Program-made: the position numbers and the translations under genes
Assembly: GCF_002366715.1 (NCBI RefSeq)
Contig: NZ_DFBS01000045.1
Coordinates: forward strand, 186,001-250,000
Origin: Halomonas sp. UBA3074
GTDB taxonomy: Bacteria; Pseudomonadota; Gammaproteobacteria; Pseudomonadales; Halomonadaceae
DNA: 64,000 bases
Reading direction: 5' to 3'
In this document: positions 17,940 to 26,973 of the stretch, piece by piece
Layout of the letters: each line of letters starts with the position of its first letter
Numbering within the stretch: position 1 is the stretch's first letter
Notes under the pieces: model-generated
The model's database searches: none
Seen by the model: only the letters and a program-made list of their open reading frames with translations
Told to the model about the DNA's origin: nothing

Positions 17940-19167
17940 AATTTCATTCATCTTTATTTTATTTGTTCTTACAGCGGTCTATTGTCTGTGGATGAGTTAT
18001 CGTCGTCGTTGGTTGTTATGGCCTTTGTTATTCGCATATATTTTTCGTGTCTTCTTGCTGATACTTGATTATACAAAAATATTTCGTCCGCCTGGAGCTA
18101 CTGCCGACGGTTCTCGCTTTATATACCATTCCCAGCAATACGCAAACATGGATTGGCTCGAAATATTTGATAACATCCCATTGTTTCACTCTAGTTATTA
18201 CGCTTGGCTAGGTGGCGTTTTACAAAAAGTGGTAGGCGAGTCACCCTTTTTTTTAATAATGACTAACTTTTTTTTCGGCCATGTTGTTATAGTCGTAACA
18301 GCCATTATCTGTTACCAGCTTTGGGGAAAACGTACTGCTACATGGGCTGCTATGATCATGGCGCTTTATCCTTTTGGCGCCTTTAATTCAGTATTGGCTT
18401 TGCGTGAAGAAGTTGCCATCATGTTTTTCCTAATGGGACTATATTTTTATATCCGTTGGGTAGCAGGTAAATCGGCGCTTGGCCTATTATGGGGAGGAAT
18501 GTTATTCGGAATCTCCGTCCTTTTTCATCCGGGGTGGGTCGCTGCTTTTGTGGGTGTTACAGCTTACCTCGTTTATTTTCTTTATCGTACCCTTTTCAAA
18601 GAACGCCAGCGGTTTGTTACTAAGCTTCATGCTAGCAAATTGGTATTGGCTATCGGTATGTTGTTCTTTTCCGTAGGTATGGTGACCCTCAGTGGTGGCA
18701 TTTCATTGGGCAAAGGTGTCGAGATAGGAGGGGATTCTGAAGGAGGCATTGCTGCCACCATCGAAGATAAGTTTTCAAGCGAGGGGTCTGGAGGTTCTGC
18801 GTACCCTAGCTTTGTTGCCCAGGGTAACCCATACACACAGCCTTGGCTGATACCTGCTCGTATCATTTATTTTCATTTTTCCCCGTTTCCTTGGGATATC
18901 CGCAGTCCGCTTCAAGTAACTGGCTTAATTTCTACAGTACTTTACTGGTTTTTGGCTTGGCGAGTTTACCGTGGATGGAGTGAACTCAAGCATAGGGAAG
19001 AGTGTTTGGCGATGTTATTCATCTTTGGTGCAATCACTTTCGTGTTTGCTCTGGGTGTTACCAATATTGGTACGGCGATCCGTCACAAAACTAAGTTGCT
19101 TGGGTTGTTTGTGATTCTCGCCGCCTCTTCTTTTAATAGTGTTCGAATACGCTTTACAAGGAAATGA
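17932..19167 (+). CDS. Polytopic membrane protein, possible polymerase (Wzy-like) or membrane glycosyltransferase
   Basis: 411 residues with about ten hydrophobic segments and short loops. One larger hydrophilic loop (about residues 255-305) carries GGDSEGGIAATIEDKF. A long loop after the first segments (about 50-85) is rich in aromatic residues, and ALREEVAIMFFLMGLY recalls GT-C or polymerase-type proteins in capsule loci. Position between glycosyltransferases, size and topology fit a Wzy polymerase, which have little sequence conservation. I cannot separate that from a GT-C transferase. Another polymerase/ligase-type candidate lies at 36300-37661. Confidence 0.6.
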   Translation: MPEISFIFILFVLTAVYCLWMSYRRRWLLWPLLFAYIFRVFLLILDYTKIFRPPGATADGSRFIYHSQQYANMDWLEIFDNIPLFHSSYYAWLGGVLQKVVGESPFFLIMTNFFFGHVVIVVTAIICYQLWGKRTATWAAMIMALYPFGAFNSVLALREEVAIMFFLMGLYFYIRWVAGKSALGLLWGGMLFGISVLFHPGWVAAFVGVTAYLVYFLYRTLFKERQRFVTKLHASKLVLAIGMLFFSVGMVTLSGGISLGKGVEIGGDSEGGIAATIEDKFSSEGSGGSAYPSFVAQGNPYTQPWLIPARIIYFHFSPFPWDIRSPLQVTGLISTVLYWFLAWRVYRGWSELKHREECLAMLFIFGAITFVFALGVTNIGTAIRHKTKLLGLFVILAASSFNSVRIRFTRK

Positions 19168-19171
19168 TCTC

Positions 19172-20284
19172 TTGGACGTCCTGATACTTGCTGGCAACGC
19201 TCGCTCCTTGATCGCCAACCGTGGTGATCTGATCCACGATATGCTTAACGCCGGCCTAACTGTAGCGGCTGCTGTTCCTACAGCGGATTATCTTCCTGAA
19301 GTGGATGAGCTTGGCATTACCATTTATCCCATCGAGATGGGCCGTACCGGTATCAACCCAGTACATGATCTTAAGACACTATGGGGTTTTTACCGCTTGA
19401 TTCGGCGGTTAAAGCCTAACGTTGTCTTCGGTTATACCATTAAGCCTGTGGTTTATGGCAGCCTTGCAGCAAAAGCTGCTGGCGTGCCGCGTATTTACTC
19501 GATGATTACCGGTTTAGGCCATGTTTTTACGACAGATAGCGCGAAGAATCGTCGTCTACAAAAGGTAGTCTCTTTTCTTTACCGAGCGGGTCTCGCCTGT
19601 AACAAAAAAGTTTTTTTCCAGAATCCCGATGATCTTCAAGAGTTCACAGAGCGACGCATTTTAAGCGACGCTAGCAAAGCCGTGCGTACCTTTGGATCGG
19701 GTGTTGATATAGAGCGGTTTGCTCCTACACCCCTGCCTGAAGAAAGTTTAACGTTCCTTTTTATTGGGCGCTTGTTAACCGAAAAAGGGATTGCTGAGTT
19801 TTGTGAGGCGGCAGGGCAACTACGAGCTGAATACCCTGCGGCACGATTTATTGCGGTAGGCCCCCATGATCCAAATTTACCCCACTCCTGTTCTGCTAAA
19901 GATCTTGAGCGTTGGAAGCAGGAGGGTAATGTGGAATTTATTGGCGGTGTGTCTGACGTCCGCCCATGGATAGCGCAATGCTCGGTATTTGTGCTGCCAT
20001 CGTATCGTGAGGGGACGCCCCGTTCAGTGCTTGAGGCGATGAGCATGCAACGGGCGATTATCACCAGTGATGCCCCAGGCTGTCGTGAGACGGTGGAAGA
20101 AGGGATCAATGGGTTTTTGGTAGCGCCGCGATCCAGTGGCCCTTTGCTAAACGCAATGCGTAAGTTCGCTGAGCAGCCAACGCTGGTGCCAGAGATGGCC
20201 AAAGCGTCAAGGGAGTTGGTGGAGCGCCATTATGACGTTCGCAAGGTAAACAAAGTGATCCTCAAGGCAATGGAGTTGGCATGA
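19172..20284 (+). CDS. Family 4 glycosyltransferase (PglA/CapM-like)
   Basis: 370 residues from a TTG at 19172, nine bases after AAGGA, giving the start MDVLILAGNARSLI. A GTG at 19139 overlapping the upstream gene is the alternative. VVFGYTIKPVVYGSLAAKAAGV, YSMITGLGHVFT, FLFIGRLLTEKGIAEFCEAA and VLPSYREGTPRSVLEAMSMQRAIITSDAPGC are the ordered motifs of enzymes that add the second sugar to undecaprenyl-linked N-acetyl sugars. It overlaps the initiating transferase gene by four bases, consistent with consecutive steps. Confidence 0.87.
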   Translation: MDVLILAGNARSLIANRGDLIHDMLNAGLTVAAAVPTADYLPEVDELGITIYPIEMGRTGINPVHDLKTLWGFYRLIRRLKPNVVFGYTIKPVVYGSLAAKAAGVPRIYSMITGLGHVFTTDSAKNRRLQKVVSFLYRAGLACNKKVFFQNPDDLQEFTERRILSDASKAVRTFGSGVDIERFAPTPLPEESLTFLFIGRLLTEKGIAEFCEAAGQLRAEYPAARFIAVGPHDPNLPHSCSAKDLERWKQEGNVEFIGGVSDVRPWIAQCSVFVLPSYREGTPRSVLEAMSMQRAIITSDAPGCRETVEEGINGFLVAPRSSGPLLNAMRKFAEQPTLVPEMAKASRELVERHYDVRKVNKVILKAMELA

Positions 20285-20949
20285 AGGAAGCTATTAAGCG
20301 ACTTTTCGACATCGTTAGTAGTGGCGCGGGGTTAATCGTGTTGTCGCCGCTGCTGTTAGTGGTCGCAGCATGGATCAAACTGGATAGTAAGGGCCCGGTG
20401 TTTTTCATGCAGCAGCGCGCCGGGAGTCATGAACAGCCATTCAAAATATTCAAGTTTCGTACCATGTTGCACCGTGCACCTGGCGAAATCGACCAGCACC
20501 AAGAGCAGGTGGTCAGTGCCGGACACGACCCGCGTATTACCAAGGCTGGGCGGTTTATACGTGCCACTAGCCTTGATGAGCTACCTCAATTAATCAACAT
20601 CTTCATAGGCGACATGAGTGTAGTGGGGCCGCGCCCTGTGCTTATGGAGCAGACCGAGGTAGTCCCGCCGAGTTACAAAAAACGTTTTTGTGTTCGCCCA
20701 GGTTTAACGGGGCTTGCCCAGGTAAGAGGTAGACGAAGCCTTGGTTGGCTTGAGCAACTGGCGCACGATGCGGAGTATGTTGATAAGCAGAGCTTGGCGT
20801 TTGATCTCAAAATATTGCTGTTAACGGTGAAGGTAGTGCTAACAGGTAGCGGAATTTATGGTGAGCCAGGGCTGAACTGGCGTACTTACCGTGACCGCCT
20901 GAATGGGCAGCCGCCGCGAGACAGTGACGTCGAGGAGGCAATGCGATGA
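20281..20949 (+). CDS. Initiating sugar-phosphate transferase (monotopic phosphoglycosyl transferase)
   Basis: 222 residues, a single catalytic domain of the PglC type without the extra membrane segments of WbaP. It has one N-terminal re-entrant hydrophobic segment (GAGLIVLSPLLLVVAAWIKL), the conserved FFMQQRAG, FKIFKFRTM and SLDELPQLINI, and the Asp-Glu catalytic dyad in that last motif. It should transfer a sugar phosphate to undecaprenyl phosphate and so start repeat-unit synthesis. It overlaps the upstream transferase and the downstream aldolase-like gene by four bases each, so it lies in a tight operon. Confidence 0.92.
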   Translation: MKEAIKRLFDIVSSGAGLIVLSPLLLVVAAWIKLDSKGPVFFMQQRAGSHEQPFKIFKFRTMLHRAPGEIDQHQEQVVSAGHDPRITKAGRFIRATSLDELPQLINIFIGDMSVVGPRPVLMEQTEVVPPSYKKRFCVRPGLTGLAQVRGRRSLGWLEQLAHDAEYVDKQSLAFDLKILLLTVKVVLTGSGIYGEPGLNWRTYRDRLNGQPPRDSDVEEAMR

Positions 20950-21776
20950 GCAAGCTCAACTTTATGATGATCACCGCAAGCCCGGATGTCGCAGCGTTTA
21001 TCGAGCAGCACGGTGTTGCCCGTATCTTTATGGATCAAGAAGTCATCGGTAAGGCCGAGCGCCAGGGGCATCTTGATACCCATAAGGCGGCTCACACCCT
21101 GGATCAGATTGCCGCCGTTGCTGGCGTGTTGCAGCACGCGGAGTTAATGGTACGAGTTAATCCACTCCATGAAGCGACCTGTGATGAAGTCGATGCAGCT
21201 ATTGCTCATGGCGCCCAACGACTGATGCTACCCATGTTTTCACACCGTGGCGAAGTGGCAGAGTTCATGGATATGGTAAATAACCGCGTGCCGGTTACTT
21301 TTTTAGCTGAGACGGCTGCTTCACTGGTGCGGTTACCCGATTGGCTCAGCTTGCTCACGCCTGGACGCGATGAAGTGCATATTGGTCTCAATGACCTCTC
21401 CTTGAGCATGGGCCTGAATTTCCTTTTTGAACCCATGGCTGCACGTTTACTCGACCCGGCCGCCGAGGTGCTCAACCAGTCAGGCGTTACCTGGGGCGTG
21501 GGCGGTGTGGCACGTATCGGGCAGGGTGAATTGCCAGCTGAAACAGTGCTGGGTGAGCATGTTCGCCTGGGGTCGCAGTGGATTATTCTTCCGCGCGCTT
21601 TTCATTCCGGTGCCGCGACCTCGGCGGATTTGCTTGAAACACTTGATTTTCCTGCTGAGATTGAGAAGTTGCGCCAAGCTGAAGGGCATTGGCGTAGTGC
21701 TGATGAGGCCTCTTTATTGGACAATCAGCGGGAGCTCGCGTCGTGCGCCTTCCGATTGGGCCGAGGTAAAGCATGA
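20946..21776 (+). CDS. HpcH/HpaI aldolase/citrate-lyase-like TIM-barrel protein
   Basis: 276 residues. ELMVRVNPLHEATCDEVDAAIAHGAQRLMLPMFSHRGEV followed by VHIGLNDLSLSMGLN is the layout of the HpcH/HpaI family, class II aldolases that cleave or form 4-hydroxy-2-oxo acids with pyruvate as a product. The family metal ligands (Glu and Asp after the MLPM and GLNDLS strands) appear to be partly changed, so the reaction is uncertain. It overlaps both neighbours by four bases. With the dehydrogenase next door it probably makes or reduces a small oxo-acid used in polymer modification; that is inference. Confidence 0.75.
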   Translation: MSKLNFMMITASPDVAAFIEQHGVARIFMDQEVIGKAERQGHLDTHKAAHTLDQIAAVAGVLQHAELMVRVNPLHEATCDEVDAAIAHGAQRLMLPMFSHRGEVAEFMDMVNNRVPVTFLAETAASLVRLPDWLSLLTPGRDEVHIGLNDLSLSMGLNFLFEPMAARLLDPAAEVLNQSGVTWGVGGVARIGQGELPAETVLGEHVRLGSQWIILPRAFHSGAATSADLLETLDFPAEIEKLRQAEGHWRSADEASLLDNQRELASCAFRLGRGKA

Positions 21777-22765
21777 GCATCGTACCGCTATCTTCCGAAC
21801 CTATCCGGCGCGTGCTCTATCTTCAGAAGGCTGAAGTGCTTGCCCAGCAGCAAGCGTTAGTCACCCGCACCTTACAAGCAGCCTTGCCTGACGTGGAATT
21901 GCTGTTTGCTGACAGCTTAGAAGCAGTGCCCAAGCATGCACAGGTCGATGTCGTGATCACGCCAACTCTTCCCTGGTTGCCTGAGGCATTGGCTCAGCTT
22001 GACGGTTATCGCTGGATTCACTTTTTATCCGCTGGCGTCGAGAAAATCTGGGAGATGGACTTTGATAAAAGCCAGATCCTGATGACCAAGAGCAGTGGCG
22101 TGCATGGCGCTCCGATGAGTGAATACGCGATTGGTGCCATGCTTCACTTTACCAAGCAGTTTGGGCGCTTTCACGAACAATCCAAACAAGCGCTTTGGCA
22201 ACGTAGTTGGCTTGATGAGCTTACTGGCAAGCAGTTGACGGTTTTAGGTTTGGGTCATATTGGTCAAAGCTTGGCTCAACGTGCCAAGGCTTTTGATATG
22301 ACGGTGGTGGGCACGCTAAGAACCATGCGTCAGGTGGAGCAGGTAGACCGTGTCGTTCAACTTCAGAAGATCGGTGTTGAACTTGGTCGTACGGATTTTT
22401 TAGTGTGCTGCCTACCACTTACAGAGGATACCCTTGCCCTGGTTGACGATGAGTTCTTAGGGCAGCTAAAGCCCGGCGCAGTGCTGATTGATATTTCCCG
22501 TGGCGGTGTGGTGAAAGGGGAATCGGTGCTGAAGGCACTTGATGCTGGACTACTTAAGGGCGCAGCTTTGGATGTGTTCGAACAACAGCCATTGCCGCCA
22601 GAATCTCCTTTGTGGAATCGTAATGATGTGTTGATAACGCCTCATGTTTCGGGGACTACGCCGTATTATCTAGAGCGTGCCTTGAATGTATTTATCCGGT
22701 GCAGTGTTGAGCTTACCTCAGAGCAGCCGGTCAGTTACCGCGTAGATATCCAGTATAAGTATTAA
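21773..22765 (+). CDS. D-isomer-specific 2-hydroxyacid dehydrogenase
   Basis: 330 residues. The NAD-binding motif is VLGLGHIGQSLAQRAKAFDM. The catalytic region has LIDISRGGVVKGESVLKALD, GAALDVFEQQPLP and a His-containing VLITPHVSG, so the Arg-Glu-His set appears intact. It should reduce a 2-oxo acid to the D-hydroxy acid or the reverse. The gene overlaps the aldolase-like gene by four bases. In a polysaccharide operon this pair could supply a D-lactate- or glycerate-type substituent, but no transferase for that is obvious. Confidence 0.85.
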   Translation: MSIVPLSSEPIRRVLYLQKAEVLAQQQALVTRTLQAALPDVELLFADSLEAVPKHAQVDVVITPTLPWLPEALAQLDGYRWIHFLSAGVEKIWEMDFDKSQILMTKSSGVHGAPMSEYAIGAMLHFTKQFGRFHEQSKQALWQRSWLDELTGKQLTVLGLGHIGQSLAQRAKAFDMTVVGTLRTMRQVEQVDRVVQLQKIGVELGRTDFLVCCLPLTEDTLALVDDEFLGQLKPGAVLIDISRGGVVKGESVLKALDAGLLKGAALDVFEQQPLPPESPLWNRNDVLITPHVSGTTPYYLERALNVFIRCSVELTSEQPVSYRVDIQYKY

Positions 22766-22793
22766 TTTTTTGGCCACATTCGAGGTAGGAAAA

Positions 22794-24332
22794 ATGTCCA
22801 GCGAAACTAATGATTCCACTGATTTAAAAACTAAGTTGCCTCGAAACGCTTATCTTATCGTCAATAATGAAATGTTGAGTCACGATATTTTACAGAAGTT
22901 TTCAAGTCGGCAGGGTTCTGGTGAATTCTGGTTGTACCACAGCTTCGATGATTTGTACTACATAACACAAGAGCAAAACACTTTAATCGTTCTTGGCCAT
23001 TGTTTTAATCCCTTTGATAAGACTATTGCAAATGACACTGTTAGGCGTCTCGCTGATGCATGGTGCGTTGACGATGTTAAGTTTCTTGATTATCTCGAAC
23101 AACTTAGCGGTAGATTTGTGGTAATAGTTACTAAGGCTAACGGTGATTTCCAAGTTGTCTCAGATGCCTGCGCTACGCTTCCAGTTTGTTATTATACTAA
23201 CTCCAATCGATTATACTTGGCATCTCATGCTGCATTGATCCAGGCGCTACTTGATTTAGCTGACAACGCAGTTACCTCTGAGCTGGCGAAGACTCGATTT
23301 TATAATATGGGCATTCGTCACTGTCCCCCAGGTTTAACTGAGGTAGAAGGGGTGAGTATGCTGTCACCCAATCAGCGGTTGTCTTACACTCCAAAAACTG
23401 GCGCTATCAAGCTCGAGCGTATTTTCCCTCGAGTAGCCCGGAAGGAGTTGCCATTGGATGAGGTGGTGGAGCAGCTTGCAGATGCGTTACGTCAATCCAT
23501 GCAATGCCTTGTTGATTATGATAAGCCATTGTCCTGTGCGTTAAGTGGTGGGGTTGATAGCCGAGTTTCCCTGGCGGCTACTAAGGTAGTTCGCGACAGT
23601 GTTCAGTTTTTCACTTTTGCTGGTAAAGGTAATGCTGAGAGAGATTTGGCTTGTACTCAAGCGCTGGCGACAGAACTTGACCTTGTCTTCACTCCCATCA
23701 TTTTGCCGGAAGCGCACAATAATGATTTTGTCTCTACTTATAAATTTCTTCAAGGTGCTACAAGGGCTCCCAACGCCAAGGAGACGTTCCAGCGGCTTAC
23801 TCATTTTGAAAACAAGGATGCCTTTGAGATACGTTCTAGTGTTTCAGAGGTTGCACGAAGTTTCATGAAGCGCAAGTTTCATATTGATCAGATTCCCATG
23901 ACTCCTGGCCTCATGGTACCTCTCTATAAGCGCGTGCCTTTTTCTAAAAGTTGGCACAAGAGACTTGAACTCTTGTTCAAAGATTGGATGGAGAAAACGG
24001 CGTTCAAAGAGATAAGCGAAGCTGGGTACGAATGGCTTGACTTTTATTATTGGGAGTTTCGTGTGGGGTCCTGGCAAAGCCTAGTGTTGCAGGATGCTGA
24101 TTATTACACTAATCCCACAGTCATTTTTTCCAACCGCACATTACTCAAATTGATGCTTGCTGTGCCAGAAAGATATCGTGAAAACGACGAATTACAAAAA
24201 CGTATTATGTTGGCATTAGATAGTTGTTCGCTTAATGTGCCGCTAGTCAAAAATTTTGGTAGAAAAGCAGCTATGCGGGAAGCTCTAGAATCTTCTTATT
24301 TTACTTTATATAGGAAGGTGATGTGTCGATGA
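22794..24332 (+). CDS. Asparagine-synthetase-like amidotransferase in the polysaccharide operon
   Basis: 512 residues from the ATG at 22794 (GAGGTAGGA just upstream; a TTG at 22770 is less likely). The C-terminal synthetase domain carries the PP-loop SGGVDS at residues 251-256. The N-terminal domain lacks a Cys at position 2, so a class II glutaminase is not expected and ammonia may be used directly. In capsule loci such proteins are thought to amidate uronic acids, and this locus has two UDP-uronate-forming dehydrogenases. The alternative, a RiPP cyclase role, is less likely because the gene overlaps galE in the sugar operon. Confidence 0.75.
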   Translation: MSSETNDSTDLKTKLPRNAYLIVNNEMLSHDILQKFSSRQGSGEFWLYHSFDDLYYITQEQNTLIVLGHCFNPFDKTIANDTVRRLADAWCVDDVKFLDYLEQLSGRFVVIVTKANGDFQVVSDACATLPVCYYTNSNRLYLASHAALIQALLDLADNAVTSELAKTRFYNMGIRHCPPGLTEVEGVSMLSPNQRLSYTPKTGAIKLERIFPRVARKELPLDEVVEQLADALRQSMQCLVDYDKPLSCALSGGVDSRVSLAATKVVRDSVQFFTFAGKGNAERDLACTQALATELDLVFTPIILPEAHNNDFVSTYKFLQGATRAPNAKETFQRLTHFENKDAFEIRSSVSEVARSFMKRKFHIDQIPMTPGLMVPLYKRVPFSKSWHKRLELLFKDWMEKTAFKEISEAGYEWLDFYYWEFRVGSWQSLVLQDADYYTNPTVIFSNRTLLKLMLAVPERYRENDELQKRIMLALDSCSLNVPLVKNFGRKAAMREALESSYFTLYRKVMCR

Positions 24333-25381
24333 GCCAAGCAAGTATTTTAGTGACTGGCGGTGCCGGCTATATCGGCTCACATACAGTGCTAGCATTGCTA
24401 GAGGCCGGTTATGAGGTCGTGGTGCTGGATAACCTTTGCAATGCTTCACAAGAGGGTCTCCGCAGAGTCGAGAACCTTCTTGGAAAGCACCTAACTTTTA
24501 TCGAAGGCGATATTCGCGACCGAACCTGTCTCGACAAGCTTTTTCGAAAGCATGCGATACACGCAGTGATTCATTTTGCGGGTCTAAAAGCTGTCGGAGA
24601 AAGCGTCTCTGAGCCATTGGCTTATTACGACAACAATGTGAACGGTTCGATAACGCTTTGCCAAGCGATGCTTCAGGCGGGCGTATTTCGCTTGGTATTC
24701 AGTTCATCGGCAACTGTATATGGACCTGAAGCCCCGGTGCCTTACAACGAAAGTATGCTGCGGGGTACTACTTCCAATCCCTATGGCTCGTCCAAATCGA
24801 TGGTGGAACAAGTGCTAGACGATCTGGTTAAAAGCGACGAGCGTTGGTCGATAGCAATGTTACGTTACTTCAATCCCATTGGAGCCCATCCATCGGGCTT
24901 GTTGGGAGAAGATCCGCAGGGTATTCCCAATAACCTGATGCCCTATATTGCTCAAGTGGCGGTGGGTCGAAGGCCAGAATTAACCGTCTTTGGTAATGAT
25001 TATGCTACCGAAGATGGCACCTGTGTCAGGGATTATCTCCATGTTATGGATCTTGCAGAAGGGCATGTGAGTGCGCTGAAACGGCTAAAATTGCCCGGCA
25101 CGCACATCTATAACTTGGGTGCCGGTAAAGGTCTATCGGTGCTGCAGATGATCGAAGCGTTTGAGCGTATCACTGAGCGTCAGATTCCTTTTCAATTTGC
25201 CTCACGCCGTGAGGGTGATCTGGCGGCCTTCTGGGCAGATCCAAGCAAAGCCAAAAAGGAGCTGGGGTGGCAGGCTCTACGAGGCTTGGACGAAATGATT
25301 GCGGATACTTGGCGCTGGCAGCGCCAAAACCCTAACGGTTACCGCACCGAGATTAACACTTCATCACAAGGGACATCGTAA
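24329..25381 (+). CDS. galE: UDP-glucose 4-epimerase
   Basis: 350 residues from the ATG at 24329, which overlaps the upstream stop (ATGA) and has AGGAAGG ten bases before it. The Rossmann motif VTGGAGYIGSHTVLALLE and catalytic Tyr/Lys in NPYGSSKSMVE are intact, with LRYFNPIGAHPSG typical of GalE. It interconverts UDP-glucose and UDP-galactose, and some members also UDP-GlcNAc and UDP-GalNAc. Beside a UDP-N-acetylhexosamine dehydrogenase, the N-acetylated substrate is plausible. It overlaps the next gene by one base (TAATG). Confidence 0.93.
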   Translation: MSQASILVTGGAGYIGSHTVLALLEAGYEVVVLDNLCNASQEGLRRVENLLGKHLTFIEGDIRDRTCLDKLFRKHAIHAVIHFAGLKAVGESVSEPLAYYDNNVNGSITLCQAMLQAGVFRLVFSSSATVYGPEAPVPYNESMLRGTTSNPYGSSKSMVEQVLDDLVKSDERWSIAMLRYFNPIGAHPSGLLGEDPQGIPNNLMPYIAQVAVGRRPELTVFGNDYATEDGTCVRDYLHVMDLAEGHVSALKRLKLPGTHIYNLGAGKGLSVLQMIEAFERITERQIPFQFASRREGDLAAFWADPSKAKKELGWQALRGLDEMIADTWRWQRQNPNGYRTEINTSSQGTS

Positions 25382-26658
25382 TGGTCAATATGGATAACGT
25401 TCGGTTAGGCATCATCGGCTTGGGGTACGTGGGGCTTCCGCTTGCCGTTGAGTTCGGTAAGGTAATGCCTACCGTTGGCTTTGATATCAACGCTAAGCGT
25501 ATCGCAGAGCTGAATGATGGTATTGATCGCACGTTGGAAGTAGAGCCTGCATTGTTGGCCGAATCCACGCAGCTAAGTTTTGCCAGTGACCTGGAGGCGC
25601 TTCGTGATTGCAATGTTTACATTGTCACAGTACCCACGCCTATTGACGCTAGTCGACGTCCTGACTTAACCCCGCTTATCAGGGCTAGCGAAACGCTAGG
25701 GCAAGTTATCTCTAAAGGCGATGTGGTGATCTACGAGTCAACTGTCTACCCTGGCGCGACAGAAGAAGACTGTATCCCAGTTGTTGAGAGAGTTTCAGGA
25801 TTAGTTTATAACCAGGATTTCTTCGCTGGTTACAGTCCCGAACGTATTAATCCAGGCGACAAAGAGCATCGTGTTACCACGATTAAAAAAGTAACCTCTG
25901 GCTCAACGAAAGAGGCGGCTGACTTTGTCGACGCCCTTTATCGTCGTGTTATTACGGCAGGGACACATTTAGCGAGCAGTATTCGCGTTGCTGAAGCGGC
26001 CAAGGTCATTGAGAACACGCAACGTGATGTAAACATTGCATTAATCAACGAGTTGGCCGTTATCTTTAATCGATTAAATATCGATACTGAAGAAGTGTTG
26101 GCCGCAGCGGGCACAAAGTGGAATTTTCTGCCGTTTCGACCGGGATTGGTAGGAGGCCACTGTATTGGGGTTGATCCCTACTACCTAACGTATAAGGCCC
26201 AGCAGGTGGGTTATCATCCGGAAGTCATACTGTCCGGTCGTCGCATTAATGACGGTATGGGGGCTTATGTTGCGAGCCAACTGATTAAGCAAATGATTAA
26301 AAAGCGCATCCATGTGGAAAAAGCGCGTGTGCTAGTAATGGGCCTTACCTTTAAAGAGAACTGCCCTGACCTACGCAATACTCGCGTTGTAGATATTCTC
26401 GCTGAATTAGCTGAGTATGATATTCAAACGGATGTATATGACCCGCATGTGGATAAGCAGGAAGCCGAGCAGGCCTACGCGATCTCTCCCATCGAATCTC
26501 CTGAGCCGTCTGCCTATGACGCTATTATATTAGCAGTTGCTCATGATGAGTTTAAAGAGCTGACGATAGAGAGTATCCGCGGTTGGGGTAAACCCCTTCA
26601 TGTACTTTACGACCTTAAATACTTATTGCCTAATGGCCAGGCTGATATACGCCTTTGA
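25381..26658 (+). CDS. UDP-N-acetyl-hexosamine 6-dehydrogenase (TviB/WbpO type)
   Basis: 425 residues. The NAD-binding start RLGIIGLGYVGLPLAVEFGK, the YSPERINPGD segment and the catalytic Cys261 in LVGGHCIGVDPYY are those of TviB/WbpO/VipA dehydrogenases, which oxidise UDP-GalNAc or UDP-GlcNAc to the uronic acid. This differs from the Ugd type at 4128-5459. It is the last gene of the sugar operon. Together with the amidotransferase-like gene it suggests an N-acetylated, possibly amidated, uronic acid in the polymer. Which epimer is used cannot be told. Confidence 0.9.
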   Translation: MVNMDNVRLGIIGLGYVGLPLAVEFGKVMPTVGFDINAKRIAELNDGIDRTLEVEPALLAESTQLSFASDLEALRDCNVYIVTVPTPIDASRRPDLTPLIRASETLGQVISKGDVVIYESTVYPGATEEDCIPVVERVSGLVYNQDFFAGYSPERINPGDKEHRVTTIKKVTSGSTKEAADFVDALYRRVITAGTHLASSIRVAEAAKVIENTQRDVNIALINELAVIFNRLNIDTEEVLAAAGTKWNFLPFRPGLVGGHCIGVDPYYLTYKAQQVGYHPEVILSGRRINDGMGAYVASQLIKQMIKKRIHVEKARVLVMGLTFKENCPDLRNTRVVDILAELAEYDIQTDVYDPHVDKQEAEQAYAISPIESPEPSAYDAIILAVAHDEFKELTIESIRGWGKPLHVLYDLKYLLPNGQADIRL

Positions 26659-26973
26659 TAATTAGGTTAAAAATTAGAAATTTGTCACTAGCTTATTGGT
26701 GACATTGACCTCGCTAGATGGTGTGTGCTGAATGATACGTCAGTGATACCGTTCGTTTCTCTTCAGTGTTGACCTTAGAAGATTATATTTTGGTCATGGT
26801 CCGGTGAAAAGGCTACAAATTAGCTGGTGACTTTTATGTCATGTATAGTAATATTAGGTATCAGAATGTAACATAGCTTGTAATTTTGGTTCGACAGGCA
26901 TGGTTTCCTCAGCCTCACGTCTTGGCGCCTTGAGCTAACCAGCCAATAAAAAAGTAAAAAAGGGAGCTTAGAC
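26659..26973 (+). promoter_or_regulatory. 315-base intergenic region before precursor P1
   Basis: AT-rich region with no gene. It should carry the promoter for the P1 precursor, but no perfect -35/-10 pair is visible; TATAGT at 26844-26849 and TAATAT at 26849-26854 are weak -10 candidates. AATGTAACAT at 26865-26874 is repeated exactly beside the promoter of the second precursor (30084-30093). A TGTCAC/GTGACA inverted repeat lies near 26692-26712. The P1 ribosome site AGGGAG is at 26961-26966. Confidence 0.45.

Noticed and set aside
22794..24332. The asparagine-synthetase-like gene as part of the RiPP cluster
   Set aside because: It overlaps galE and lies within the sugar operon; the cluster has its own cyclase adjacent to the PqqD-like gene.
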